This document shows, one piece after another, positions 8,878 to 17,124 of a stretch of DNA of 64,000 bases (position 1 is the first letter of the stretch; each line of letters opens with the position of its first letter). Both the position numbers and the translations under genes were made by a program. The notes under the pieces were generated by a model. That model searched no databases. It saw only the letters and a program-made list of their open reading frames with translations, and had not been told where the DNA came from. Location: NCBI RefSeq assembly GCF_013141865.1, contig NZ_RCST01000001.1, positions 1,798,001 to 1,862,000 of the forward strand, read 5' to 3'. Origin of the DNA: Methylomonas sp. ZR1 (GTDB lineage Bacteria > Pseudomonadota > Gammaproteobacteria > Methylococcales > Methylomonadaceae).

Positions 8878-9354
8878 TTAAGCGAAAAAGCCGATAAAAC
8901 GCCCGGCGAACGCCACGCCCAACCACAGGCTCAATGCCAGGCCGCCGGTGGCTTTTGCCAGCCATGTATGGCGAGAATTAGCGGCGACAACCCACCGATA
9001 GAGCGTGAAATACACCAGCAAGGCAAGGCCCAGCAGAATGAATTTGGCCCAAAAGAAATCGTTGGGATAGTAGCTGGTGGCGGCCGGGATGAATATCAGT
9101 AAGCCGGATACCACCAATAGCGTCAAACCGGTCCAGAACAATTTGCCGGTGCTGCGCTGGATTTGCGCCAACGGTACGCTGCTTAGGCCCAAGCCCAGCA
9201 AATTCAGACTGGTTAAAATCACCGAAGCGAGCAACAAGATCATGCCGGCGATATGCCCAAGTTCCAATAGCGCGCAGAACAAATGGTCCAGGCTGCCGAC
9301 GAAGCGGCCAAATCCGCTGGATTGCAAAGCTTTGAAGAGTTCGAGGACAGGCAT
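8878..9354 (-). CDS. Integral membrane protein, last gene of operon
   Basis: 158 residues with four hydrophobic segments (about 33-55, 72-90, 100-120, 135-155). No catalytic motif is seen. It resembles the next gene upstream in size and in its N-terminal ELFKALQSSGFG / LLNDSEFG pattern, so the two look like paralogous membrane proteins of the DUF6644-like type. Placed 4 nt after the upstream gene, it closes the operon that runs down from 12205. Function unknown. Confidence 0.8.
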   Translation of the reverse strand: MPVLELFKALQSSGFGRFVGSLDHLFCALLELGHIAGMILLLASVILTSLNLLGLGLSSVPLAQIQRSTGKLFWTGLTLLVVSGLLIFIPAATSYYPNDFFWAKFILLGLALLVYFTLYRWVVAANSRHTWLAKATGGLALSLWLGVAFAGRFIGFFA

Positions 9355-9358
9355 AAGG

Positions 9359-9856
9359 TTATTGGTAACTCAAATAAGGGATCAAACGCCCGGCGATGAC
9401 CACCAGGCTCCATAAAGTCAGCGACGTGAAGCCGGCAAACCGCACCGCAACCGGTAAGGTGGACTTGTCGCCCCAATGCCCGACGTCGCGGCCCCATTTC
9501 AATTCAAACCACAAGGCATTGATGCCGGCCAAGGCGATGAAACCCAGTTTGTAAAAAAATACCGGCAGCGTGATGATTTTGGCCGCCGTCGCCACGAACA
9601 GTAAAATCCCGGTCGCGAAGATAATTAAAAATCCGCCCAGCAACCAGGGCCGAAGCGGATGCAAAACTTGCGCAACCGGCAACTGCGGCAGAAACAGCCC
9701 GAGCAGGCGCAGGTCGACAAAAAACAGCAAGCCCAAGGCCAAAGCCAGGCCGATCAAATGCAGGCCTTCGATCAAGGGAAACATATACACCGACTCGCGG
9801 AGCGCGGTACCGAACTCGGAGTCGTTAAGCAGTTGGGCAAATTCGACTAATGACAT
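9359..9856 (-). CDS. Integral membrane protein (DUF6644-like)
   Basis: 165 residues from the ATG at 9856; a longer frame to 9919 would run into the upstream gene. About four membrane helices, starting near FPLIEGLHLIGLALALGLLFF with a conserved histidine in the first. Such small helical proteins sit next to exported proteins of unknown function in many Proteobacteria. Spacing of 7 nt after the upstream stop indicates co-transcription. Function unknown; a cytochrome b-like fold is conceivable because of the paired in-membrane histidine, but only one is obvious. Confidence 0.82.
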   Translation of the reverse strand: MSLVEFAQLLNDSEFGTALRESVYMFPLIEGLHLIGLALALGLLFFVDLRLLGLFLPQLPVAQVLHPLRPWLLGGFLIIFATGILLFVATAAKIITLPVFFYKLGFIALAGINALWFELKWGRDVGHWGDKSTLPVAVRFAGFTSLTLWSLVVIAGRLIPYLSYQ

Positions 9857-9863
9857 GACAGCC

Positions 9864-10904
9864 CTATTTTTTCGGTTCTTCAGCGGCGACCAGTCCGAAG
9901 CCGCCATTGTTCTCGGCACAGATGCGTTCGTATTGATCCAGGATAGGCTCTTTAAGCGCCACCTTGCCGGTGTAATTGGCCGGCTCCACCTCGAAGTGCC
10001 AGCCGTTGGGCTGATCCTTGGCGGTCCATTTGCGAGCCGGCACCGTCACGGTAAACGGTCGGGTATAAACGGTCGGGTCGGATAATACGGCTTCGTAGGT
10101 GTAGCGGTCGCCGTCGTTACTGAATATGTAACGCTCCTGGATATGGCCGTTTTCGCTGATAAATTCGCCGGAGCGGCCGAACAAGGCCTTGCCGTTTTGA
10201 TTGGTCACATCCACCACTAAAGTGTTTCCTTCCCAATGGCCGCGCGAATCGCCGTTCCACAGCTTGATGTTCTCCGGCAAATGCGGCTTGCCATCCAGGT
10301 GAATGATGCGGGTGCCGGAGTTAAACTGGAACAACACATAACCCGGATATTGGCTGATTTCGTAACCGTGCCAAAACAAGGATTTCGGAATGCCGCCCGG
10401 TGCGCAGCGGGCCAAGGGTTCGATGTATTCCGGTTTGACCGGGTCGTGGAAATGCGCTTGAAAATCCTTCACTTTTTCCAACGCCCAAGGCTGAAACGGC
10501 ACCTGGCCGTCGGCGGGGTCGCTGACCCGGCTGGGCGCGCGTTCCTCGCGCGGACCTTTGGCTACCCGGTTGGGATTGGGGTCGTTAAGGATGCCGCCTT
10601 GCGGGTCGGTAAAATTATTATGGTTGGCGATGGTATTGGACCAATGGCCTTGCACGTCCGGTTGGCCGTCGGCGGTTTTCGGACCGGTCCATTTGCCGGA
10701 GACGATCTTGGGAAAGCTTCTTTCCTGTTCGATGCCGGGGCCGCCCAATTTTAGCGGTTTGGTGGCCGGCTGAGCCGGTTTAGCTGCCGGTGCTTCCGAT
10801 TTTTTTGTTTCGTCAGCGGCGTATAGGCTGGGTGCGGCAGTGAGCATTACGCTGATTGCCAGCCCGGAAACTAGCGCCGAGCGACCTGGGTTAATTTGTG
10901 TCAT
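9864..10904 (-). CDS. Exported protein of unknown function, larger paralogue
   Basis: 346 residues. Signal peptide ends near SLYAADE, followed by a Lys/Ala/Pro linker (to about residue 50). The mature part has GQPDVQGHW near its N terminus and a C-terminal block with GHWEGNTLVVDV, a GRSGEF turn and SDPTVYTRPF. The same blocks occur in the next gene upstream (GKPDFSGIW, AHWDGDTLVVDV, EDPKVFSKPW), so the two are paralogues of a periplasmic family widespread in soil and methylotrophic bacteria. A GAGGA ribosome site precedes the ATG. No enzyme motif recognised. Confidence 0.85.
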   Translation of the reverse strand: MTQINPGRSALVSGLAISVMLTAAPSLYAADETKKSEAPAAKPAQPATKPLKLGGPGIEQERSFPKIVSGKWTGPKTADGQPDVQGHWSNTIANHNNFTDPQGGILNDPNPNRVAKGPREERAPSRVSDPADGQVPFQPWALEKVKDFQAHFHDPVKPEYIEPLARCAPGGIPKSLFWHGYEISQYPGYVLFQFNSGTRIIHLDGKPHLPENIKLWNGDSRGHWEGNTLVVDVTNQNGKALFGRSGEFISENGHIQERYIFSNDGDRYTYEAVLSDPTVYTRPFTVTVPARKWTAKDQPNGWHFEVEPANYTGKVALKEPILDQYERICAENNGGFGLVAAEEPKK

Positions 10905-10928
10905 AACGTCCTCGTCTGGTATCCGGCT

Positions 10929-11726
10929 TTAAGGTTTATTCGGCTTGGGCGGATAAGCGTCGTCGTAGTCCAGCGTAAAGCGGTAGTCCTCGATCAACTG
11001 AAAATCCTTCTCCCGGTGCCGGTGCAAAATCACCGATAGATTCCAGGGCTTGCTAAATACCTTGGGGTCTTCGACAGTGGCTTTATATTCGACGGTGTTG
11101 GGGTCAATAAACGCCCACTTTTCGATGACATGCAGGGCGTCGCTGTGATAATTGCCGGCCCGGTCGAACCAGGTTTTGTCATTAAAATGCTTGACGTCGA
11201 CCACCAGCGTATCGCCGTCCCAATGGGCGCGGGAGTCGCCGAGCCACCAGTCGTAAGGGTCTTTAGGGTGATCGGTTTCATCGGTGTGTATGGTCCTTAC
11301 CGAATGACCGAATTGGTGGACCAAGGTCAGGTCTTGTTTGCGCTGGAAGATTTGAAACGGCTCCGGGTAATAAATGCCGCGCGGCACACCCAAGGTGTAG
11401 CCTTTAAGCGCCGGGTCCAGGGTGTCGCGAGCGGCGAAGTTTTTCTTTTTCTGTTCCAGTGCGGCAGGTAAATAAGGCAGGTAGTGGCCTTCGACGATGC
11501 CGGCGCCGGGCGGGGCGTCCTTGCGGTTGCTGTGCGGTTCCAGGTCGTAATCGGCGGCGCTGGTGGTTTGCCAGATGCCGGAAAAATCGGGTTTGCCGTT
11601 GGCAAGCCGGGGGATTTTAGGGCCGGCCGCACCGGCGTCGCCGGTAGCCAGAAACAGCAATATCAAGCCGCTGGCCAGCATCAGCGCAATCTGTAGCGAT
11701 GACGGACCGTTATTGGGTGAACTCAT
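10929..11726 (-). CDS. Exported protein of unknown function, shorter paralogue
   Basis: 265 residues with an N-terminal signal peptide or anchor (IALMLASGLILLFLA) ending near AGAAGPK. It shares with the downstream protein an N-terminal GKPDFSGIW block and the C-terminal WDGDTLVVDV, NYHSDALHV and EDPKVFSKPW blocks. The two lie 24 nt apart in one operon. Function unknown; the repeated WXGDTLVVDV strand suggests a beta-rich periplasmic fold. Confidence 0.85.
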   Translation of the reverse strand: MSSPNNGPSSLQIALMLASGLILLFLATGDAGAAGPKIPRLANGKPDFSGIWQTTSAADYDLEPHSNRKDAPPGAGIVEGHYLPYLPAALEQKKKNFAARDTLDPALKGYTLGVPRGIYYPEPFQIFQRKQDLTLVHQFGHSVRTIHTDETDHPKDPYDWWLGDSRAHWDGDTLVVDVKHFNDKTWFDRAGNYHSDALHVIEKWAFIDPNTVEYKATVEDPKVFSKPWNLSVILHRHREKDFQLIEDYRFTLDYDDAYPPKPNKP

Positions 11727-11773
11727 TGAGGGTATATTCCGTAATATTCATATTCAAACAAATCCGATTCGGT

Positions 11774-12205
11774 TTATTGCGCCTGGCCGTTGGCTTGCGC
11801 CCCCGGCGCATCCTGAGCGCCGCCGGTTTTAACGCTACGGCCGTCGGATAGCACGGTGGTGACTGCGTAGCCGAAATCCTTGCCGTTCTTCGCGCGATAA
11901 CCCTGGATGGTGACTTCGCTGCCGACCGGCAGGCTGGCTTTGGTGATGCCTTTTTGTTTCAGGCTGAACGGCGCGCCGAATTCGAATCCCCAATTCTTGG
12001 CGCTGCCGTCGGTTTGCTTGACGTCCAGATACAGCCAGCTATGCGGATTGACCAATTCCAGTTTGGTGACCACGCCTTTTAACTCTATGGGTTGTTCGGC
12101 GTCGAATTCGGCGGAAAATGCGTGGTGGGCATGGGCTGGCGGAGCGGTCAGGGAAAGTAAGCCGCCAACAACTATCACGCTTACCAGTTTGCCTTTCGTG
12201 TTCAT
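11774..12205 (-). CDS. DUF6152-like exported protein, first gene of operon
   Basis: 143 residues. Signal peptide ends near APPAHAHHAF, and the mature protein begins with the HHAF signature of DUF6152 proteins, then KGVVTKLELVNPHSW and a C-terminal VTIQGYRAKNG strand. A small beta-barrel (OB-like) fold in the periplasm is likely. The ribosome site GGAGG lies 9 nt before the ATG. It heads a five-gene minus-strand operon ending at 8878. DUF6152 genes commonly sit with the two paralogues found here, so they probably act together, but no reaction is known. Confidence 0.85.
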   Translation of the reverse strand: MNTKGKLVSVIVVGGLLSLTAPPAHAHHAFSAEFDAEQPIELKGVVTKLELVNPHSWLYLDVKQTDGSAKNWGFEFGAPFSLKQKGITKASLPVGSEVTIQGYRAKNGKDFGYAVTTVLSDGRSVKTGGAQDAPGAQANGQAQ

Positions 12206-12337
12206 TCGATATGTCCTCCGCTAATTCGCTAAAAAATCAAGCGCGGAAAATGGTTTGCTTAACTTTCCACGTCATTGCCCGCATTCAGCAAAAACCAGGC
12301 CCATAATCGATAGCAACGGGATAACTAAGATTGCTTA

Positions 12338-12366
12338 TTTAGATAAGCCGTTGTTTTATATATAAT
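12338..12366 (+). promoter_or_regulatory. Sigma70-type promoter ahead of the structured RNA
   Basis: TTTAGA (12338-12343) and a perfect TATAAT (12361-12366) with 17-nt spacing. It would start a transcript near 12373 that runs into the GC-rich structured region beginning at 12420. Confidence 0.5.
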
Positions 12367-12419
12367 TACTTTACGAATGACGACCAAGTGACGATCAAAG
12401 GCAGGAGGACAATTTAACG

Positions 12420-12751
12420 GTGAAGACAACTGCTGTGCTGTTAACGCAGCAGCGGTACAACATCCTTCGAGCAATTCCGGCGGTATGCCCAAGCCGCGCA
12501 TGCGCACCGAAAATAGATCCAGCGGCAGCACCGAAAGCTTTGGCTGTGCCCCGCGGGGCTACAGGGACATCCACAACGTACTCGGCGGCACGCCGCAAGC
12601 GCCGGTGCGCACCGCTGCAAGCCTCGGCGGAATCTCCAGGGGATTGGGATGTGCCGACGCACCAGTCGGCGGTAACCACGAGAGGGTTTTGCGTGCCGCC
12701 CGGACACTCGGTAACCGGCCTGATCCCGGCTTGATCAACCACTTGATTTGA
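12420..12751 (+). ncRNA. Candidate structured RNA, HEARO / IscB omega-RNA-like
   Basis: About 330 GC-rich bases with no convincing protein in any frame but dense self-pairing. Stems: CTGCTGTG / CGCAGCAG (12430-12452); CTGTGCCC-CGCG-GGGC-T-ACAG (12544-12564); CGGCG / CGCCG (12583-12595); GGTGCGCACC (12604-12613); GCCGAC / GTCGGC (12653-12670). A long-range helix ACATCC (12567-12572) / GGATGT (12647-12652) encloses several of them. A good promoter points into it. The GTGAAGAC start, length and layout recall HEARO RNAs, the omega-RNAs of IscB nucleases, which also occur without an iscB gene. No iscB gene is in the window. Class assignment is from memory of the pattern and is tentative; the structured, non-coding nature is better supported. 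Confidence 0.45.
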
Positions 12752-13093
12752 CTGGTCGGTGCTGCCAACGCCGGCCCGAATGAATTCGACAGAAAACTAC
12801 CGGATTGGCGTGCGAATGGATTAGCCCGACAATCCGGATGGTTTGGCTGGCGAGGATGTTTCCAAGTTGGCGTGCTGGGTTCTTAGAATCTGAATGAGCG
12901 GCATGTCCGCAACTGAGCTGGCGACATCGACTAGCCAGTTCAGATGCAATTCTGGTCATCGATTCCGATAGGATTCTACTGGTAAAAAAATGTCGGACTT
13001 TGAGAGTGGCGAACTGTCACAATCGACCCTAAGTTGCCTGACGGGTAGATAATACGACCGACAGCTCAGTGTCTCATTGCCGGCGGACAAGAG

Positions 13094-13159
13094 ATGGCTT
13101 GTAAACCCAATCATATTTCTTGTCCTTATTGCTTAGGCAGTGGTTGTAATGGAAAATAG
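13094..13159 (+). CDS. Possible 21-residue cysteine-rich micro-ORF
   Basis: MACKPNHISCPYCLGSGCNG followed by K and a stop. Four cysteines, including CPYC and a GSGC turn, resemble a zinc-knuckle. It overlaps the next micro-ORF by 11 nt. No good ribosome site; it may be chance. Confidence 0.25.
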   Translation: MACKPNHISCPYCLGSGCNGK

Positions 13160-13274
13160 AATCGTTTTTTGGAATTCAGTGGAATGTCATATTTTTCAAC
13201 GTAGCTTCGAGCGTTTGAAAAAGAATGGATTTAAATTAATTGTTTATAACTGGAACCATGCTAAAAATGGCTAG
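13149..13274 (+). CDS. Possible 41-residue small protein
   Basis: A basic peptide starting MENRIVFWNSVECHIF and containing ERLKKNGFKLIVYNW, which reads like part of a real protein. It lies at the left edge of the AT-rich island, 86 nt before the phosphoesterase gene. No Shine-Dalgarno sequence is evident. It could be a truncated remnant of a longer gene. Confidence 0.28.
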   Translation: MENRIVFWNSVECHIFQRSFERLKKNGFKLIVYNWNHAKNG

Positions 13275-13359
13275 AATACATGACATCAGATTTTATATGT
13301 ATTGTGTTAGCCATATCTTTATGTTCCGACCTCCAATCTTATCAGCATAATACGGAATA

Positions 13360-15111
13360 ATGATAAACATTTTGCATATTTCAGATTCTCATTTTGGGAT
13401 TGATGAGTCCAATAACGAACAGAACTTGATTTTAAAGCGTCTTGTTAGCTTCGCACATAAAAATATCAAAGAAGTTGATATTTGTATATTTAGCGGTGAT
13501 ATTTCTCAGTCAGGACAGGAATGGCAGTACGAAGCTGCGTTCAGATGGCTTTTAGACTTGCTTATAAAATATCCAGAATGCCAGTTGTTTATAGTTCCTG
13601 GAAATCATGATATTGATCGTGTTTTAAAAAAAAGAAAAACCAATCGATTCGCAGAGCATCGTGATAGCTGTATTCAATCAGAGGAAAAATATAAAAAACA
13701 GAAATTACCTAAACACTATAAATATGGCCTGGACAAATTTATTGAATTCCACAAAAAAATACAATCTGATCCAAAATTAAAAGTAATTTCAAGTTGGGAT
13801 AATGTGTTTGGGTGTGCAGCCAGTATTGAAGTTGATAATACACAAATTCATATATGTGGACTAAATACTGCAATCATGTCTTTTGATGATGAAGACGAGG
13901 GTAAACTGATTGCAGATATTCCAACTTATAACGGTTTTATTGAAAAGACAAATCCTACCACTGATTTAATAATTGCTGTTTCACATCACCCGGTCGTTGG
14001 GGATAGTAATATTGAGCGATTTTTGATTGAATGGAATGATATAAAACTAAATGAGTTATTAATGCAGCGTTCAGGAGCGCACTTATATCTGCATGGGCAT
14101 TTACATACACAATCAGCTATAACTAAAATGATGGGAACTGGCCAATTTCTTACAACACTAGCAGGAGGTGCTACATACATATCAAAGTATCCAATGAGAT
14201 TTGGACTTTATCAGATTGATGTAAATGCTTCTGAAATTGAAATAAAGACATACAACTATAATGTACAACGGGGGGAATGGATAAATGACAATACCAAATC
14301 TGATAGGGTGGCGGCAGTTTTACCTAAAGTATTAGCAGATCAGAATCGCTTAAGAATGACTGAATCTCATTTATATGATGAGTTAAATTACTATATATCA
14401 AGCCAAGATGATGTATCAAATATTATTGATAAAATAATATTGTATTACTGTAGTAGTTTGAGCTCTTGCCTCAAATTCAAGGATTCAAAATCAATAAATG
14501 TCGATACAGCGCTTCTGTACAAGGAAATTCTTTCTGCCATGAAAGAAGGGATTAGGATTAATATTTTTGATCATGATATAAATAGATGGAACGAGCTAAT
14601 AAATGACGGGGATAAAATAGGCTATAACACATTTAATTATAGCAAGGATATAATCTCTTATTCTATTGCTGCGCTAGCAGAAAAGCCATTTTATTCGCTA
14701 AATAGAATTTTTGTGTTGAGTTTGAGTGAGGATATAGAAAATAAAGAATCATTGTTTAGAATACTCAAAATATTAAAGGCTATAAATGAAAGTACTTGCA
14801 AATATGATCGAATCACCACAAGGATATTTGTAGCAGATGAGCTTCCTGAGCACATCATTTTACGCGATAAGTTGATCAAGCTAAAGGATGTGGTTTATGT
14901 AGAATGGGAAAGCAATCATTTTTGTGTCTTTACTGAAAATATTGATTTTAAAAAAAGGCAAAATGCAAGAGACTCAAGCTCCGAAATCTCTACAGATAAA
15001 ACCAAGGCAGAGGAAGTCTTAGAAATTTACTCCAAAATAGAGCCGATATCTTACTCAATAGATCAATTCATTCATAAATACAACGGTGGTTATAATGAAG
15101 TTTATTCATGA
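13360..15111 (+). CDS. Calcineurin-like metallophosphoesterase with unknown C-terminal domain
   Basis: 583 residues. All metal-binding blocks of the calcineurin-type phosphoesterase family are present in the first 260 residues: HISDSHFG, FSGDISQSG, VPGNHDID, AVSHHP and LHGHLHT. Such enzymes cleave phosphodiesters in nucleic acids or nucleotides. Residues from about 330 to 583 form a second, helix-rich domain with no motif I recognise. It is the first of three overlapping genes in an AT-rich island; the next gene starts inside its last 17 nt, so translation is coupled. Codon use and base composition differ sharply from the surrounding GC-richer chromosome, indicating transfer. Confidence 0.92.
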   Translation: MINILHISDSHFGIDESNNEQNLILKRLVSFAHKNIKEVDICIFSGDISQSGQEWQYEAAFRWLLDLLIKYPECQLFIVPGNHDIDRVLKKRKTNRFAEHRDSCIQSEEKYKKQKLPKHYKYGLDKFIEFHKKIQSDPKLKVISSWDNVFGCAASIEVDNTQIHICGLNTAIMSFDDEDEGKLIADIPTYNGFIEKTNPTTDLIIAVSHHPVVGDSNIERFLIEWNDIKLNELLMQRSGAHLYLHGHLHTQSAITKMMGTGQFLTTLAGGATYISKYPMRFGLYQIDVNASEIEIKTYNYNVQRGEWINDNTKSDRVAAVLPKVLADQNRLRMTESHLYDELNYYISSQDDVSNIIDKIILYYCSSLSSCLKFKDSKSINVDTALLYKEILSAMKEGIRINIFDHDINRWNELINDGDKIGYNTFNYSKDIISYSIAALAEKPFYSLNRIFVLSLSEDIENKESLFRILKILKAINESTCKYDRITTRIFVADELPEHIILRDKLIKLKDVVYVEWESNHFCVFTENIDFKKRQNARDSSSEISTDKTKAEEVLEIYSKIEPISYSIDQFIHKYNGGYNEVYS

Positions 15112-15778
15112 TAAAAAAATTATAGATCGCTATAGCGACCACTATACAGTTCTGGTTTCCGTTAACAATGTTACAAATCATGCGCCACTTATAGAATTTA
15201 GCCAAAATCTTTCTTCAAAGATTTCAGAAAATTATTTGAAGGATAATATTTTCCCTTTAACTGAAAAATGGCAGGCCGTATTTAGTAACATGGGCGCGAA
15301 GCCAAAATACAAATCATCTCTAACCTCTTTATATGATTATTTTCAGAGTAAAAATAAGCTTTATAAGATAAATCCAATAGTCGATTTTTATAATTTATAT
15401 TCACTCTATATGGGAATGCCAATGGCGGCTTATGACTCTAATATGATAACTGGGACATTAAGCTTAACCGAGCCTGGCAAAGATTTTGAGTTTTCACCTC
15501 TTGGAAATCCAACCTCGCGCCAAAAAACTAAAGAACGAGAAATAGCTTATATAGACGAAGAGAAAGTTATATGTCGATATTGGAATCTGCAAGATTGCGA
15601 CGAAACAAAGATAACCGATAAAACGAAAAACATCTTATTTGTATTTGATGTTATTTCAAACCAAAACGAGGTTAACGAAATATTAAAAAAAATAATAGAT
15701 GATTATGGGGCTATTTTTTCAGGAAACATTCAGTCTGGAATTACCGGAATTGGAATTGGAAACGAATTGTCGCTATGA
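15095..15778 (+). CDS. Stand-alone B3/B4 domain protein (PheRS-beta editing-domain type)
   Basis: 227 residues from the ATG at 15095; a GTG lies 9 nt upstream. The central blocks WQAVFSNMGAKPKYKSSL, INPIVDFYNLYSLYMGMP and AAYDSN match the B3/B4 domain of the phenylalanyl-tRNA synthetase beta subunit, which in the synthetase hydrolyses mischarged tRNA. Free-standing copies are known, but their roles are poorly defined. It overlaps the phosphoesterase by 17 nt and the oxygenase gene by 4 nt (ATGA), so the three proteins are probably made together. An editing or amino-acid-binding role is inferred from the domain and from the amino-acid-oxygenase neighbour. Confidence 0.87.
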   Translation: MKFIHDKKIIDRYSDHYTVLVSVNNVTNHAPLIEFSQNLSSKISENYLKDNIFPLTEKWQAVFSNMGAKPKYKSSLTSLYDYFQSKNKLYKINPIVDFYNLYSLYMGMPMAAYDSNMITGTLSLTEPGKDFEFSPLGNPTSRQKTKEREIAYIDEEKVICRYWNLQDCDETKITDKTKNILFVFDVISNQNEVNEILKKIIDDYGAIFSGNIQSGITGIGIGNELSL

Positions 15779-16416
15779 GTTTTAATTTTAAACAATACGA
15801 TATAAATGACTTAGCAAAAGAGTTTAGCAACAAAAAAGTCATTAAATTATCTGGCTTGCTTTCAAAAGAAGATTTGATTTTCTTTAAGAGAAAAATACCG
15901 GAGATTATGTCTTACGCTTTACGAAAAGATTTTTTAATGCCTCAAACAAGTTACACTCCAAGGAAAATGACCGTTGTTAATGGATCAGTAACAAATAATC
16001 AAGCATGGCTAACTACCAAGTATGGAAATAAAGAATTAATTAAGACACTAACCAGGATTTCTGGTAGCAAGGTGCGTGAATGTGATAATCTTATTGAAAA
16101 TATCATTATTACTCGTCTTCATAAAAAAAATGACACGCACGGATGGCACTATGATGACTATCCATTTGCATTAATATTATGCATTGAGTCACCTCGAATT
16201 AAACAAGGAGGCTTTGTTGAATACATAAACAAAGGAAAGACTAAGAGAATATATTTAAAAGAAGGTGACGGTTATTTTATGAGAACTGATTTAGTTCATC
16301 ATCGAGTTACGCCGTTAAAAGATGACTGTGTTAGGACGATAATAAATTTTACCTATGCGATCGCTAACACCCTGGTTGTCCCAAATGGTTCGGCAGATTT
16401 GCTTCTTACAAATTAA
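15775..16416 (+). CDS. BesD-like Fe(II)/2-oxoglutarate oxygenase (HxD, hydroxylase type)
   Basis: 213 residues. The core THGWHYDDYPFALIL followed by QGGFVEY and a distal VHHRVTP with VRTIINF matches the BesD family of free-amino-acid radical halogenases and hydroxylases. Iron ligands: H125, D127 and H176. Arginine R187 is placed to bind 2-oxoglutarate. In BesD-type halogenases the aspartate is a glycine, leaving room for chloride; here D127 is kept, which predicts hydroxylation rather than halogenation. A free amino acid is the likely substrate by family. Third gene of the AT-rich coupled operon, with ATG overlapping the previous stop by 4 nt. Confidence 0.85.
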   Translation: MSFNFKQYDINDLAKEFSNKKVIKLSGLLSKEDLIFFKRKIPEIMSYALRKDFLMPQTSYTPRKMTVVNGSVTNNQAWLTTKYGNKELIKTLTRISGSKVRECDNLIENIIITRLHKKNDTHGWHYDDYPFALILCIESPRIKQGGFVEYINKGKTKRIYLKEGDGYFMRTDLVHHRVTPLKDDCVRTIINFTYAIANTLVVPNGSADLLLTN

Positions 16417-16770
16417 GTCCATAAGGTGCGCAGATTATAGGGTGCTGCCGTCAGGCGCACCGTTCGCGATTGTTGCTCCTCGCATGGCTCGGCACGACCT
16501 ATAGGTGGTCGCACCTTTGTGGGATTACGGCTGGCGGCTGTAGATCTATCAGCAGACCTTTGTCCAGAAAAACCATCTGTCTGCTTATGGCCGATAGGTT
16601 GAGATCGCCAACGGCGGCTTTGTGGCTCTGCGGCTCACAGAGTCTAACTTCGCCGACTGGCTGCCTTGGAGAGGTGCGAGAGGCAAAAATGGGCTGCTGC
16701 TGCCGACCATAATGCGGAGAACTACATTTCGGCTAGCAAAGTCCGGAGTGGGCTTTCGCTACTACCCGCA
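16417..16770. pseudogene. Non-coding stretch with a possible decayed reading frame
   Basis: No intact gene. One plus-strand frame from about 16520 to 16740 reads protein-like for about 70 codons (IYQQTFVQKNHLSAYG, then VEIANGGFVALRL and ESNFADWLPW) but is broken by two stop codons near 16541 and 16595. It may be a remnant of a gene lost at the right edge of the AT-rich island. I do not recognise the family. Confidence 0.25.
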
Positions 16771-17124
16771 TTAGCACTGCAAGCTTTCAATGGCTAGCTT
16801 CCTCGCAATTTCCTCAGCCTTACAAGCAGCCTCTAGTCTAGCCAGTTCACCGCTTTTCTCCATTAGCTCGTAAGAATATGCATCAACTGGTCCGTTATAC
16901 TTCATCTCGCGATGGGCTGCTAAACCGTCTTCTTTTGACCACAGCGCACCTTCAGTGTTGATCCCCCGGTCTTGGCTCATTTGCAAAATTGCCAGCAATT
17001 CTTTTGGCGACTTGTAAAAATAAGAACACTTGTCTTGCACCCATTCCAACGTATAAAAATCGGCATCTTCCGGGTCATGCCGTTTATAAATATCAGCTAT
17101 CGCCTGTAAAATTTCACGGGACAC
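16771..17124 (-). CDS. Small protein of unknown function
   Basis: 117 residues, rich in charged and aromatic residues, with a helical C terminus (ELARLEAACKAEEIARKLAIE). It starts with GTG; TTGGAG lies about 8 nt before it, which supports the start. No signal peptide, membrane segment or known motif. It stands alone, with about 350 nt without genes on one side and 540 nt on the other. Confidence 0.6.
   Translation of the reverse strand: MSREILQAIADIYKRHDPEDADFYTLEWVQDKCSYFYKSPKELLAILQMSQDRGINTEGALWSKEDGLAAHREMKYNGPVDAYSYELMEKSGELARLEAACKAEEIARKLAIESLQC

Noticed and set aside
12395..12751. Several overlapping frames on both strands, each about 90-115 codons
   Set aside because: They compete with each other, are rich in Arg/Ala/Pro/Gly and show no protein-like pattern; the strong stem pairing explains the region better as RNA.
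15775..16416. BesD-like oxygenase as a halogenase
   Set aside because: The halogenase family has glycine or alanine at the HxD aspartate position; here D127 is present, so hydroxylation is expected.
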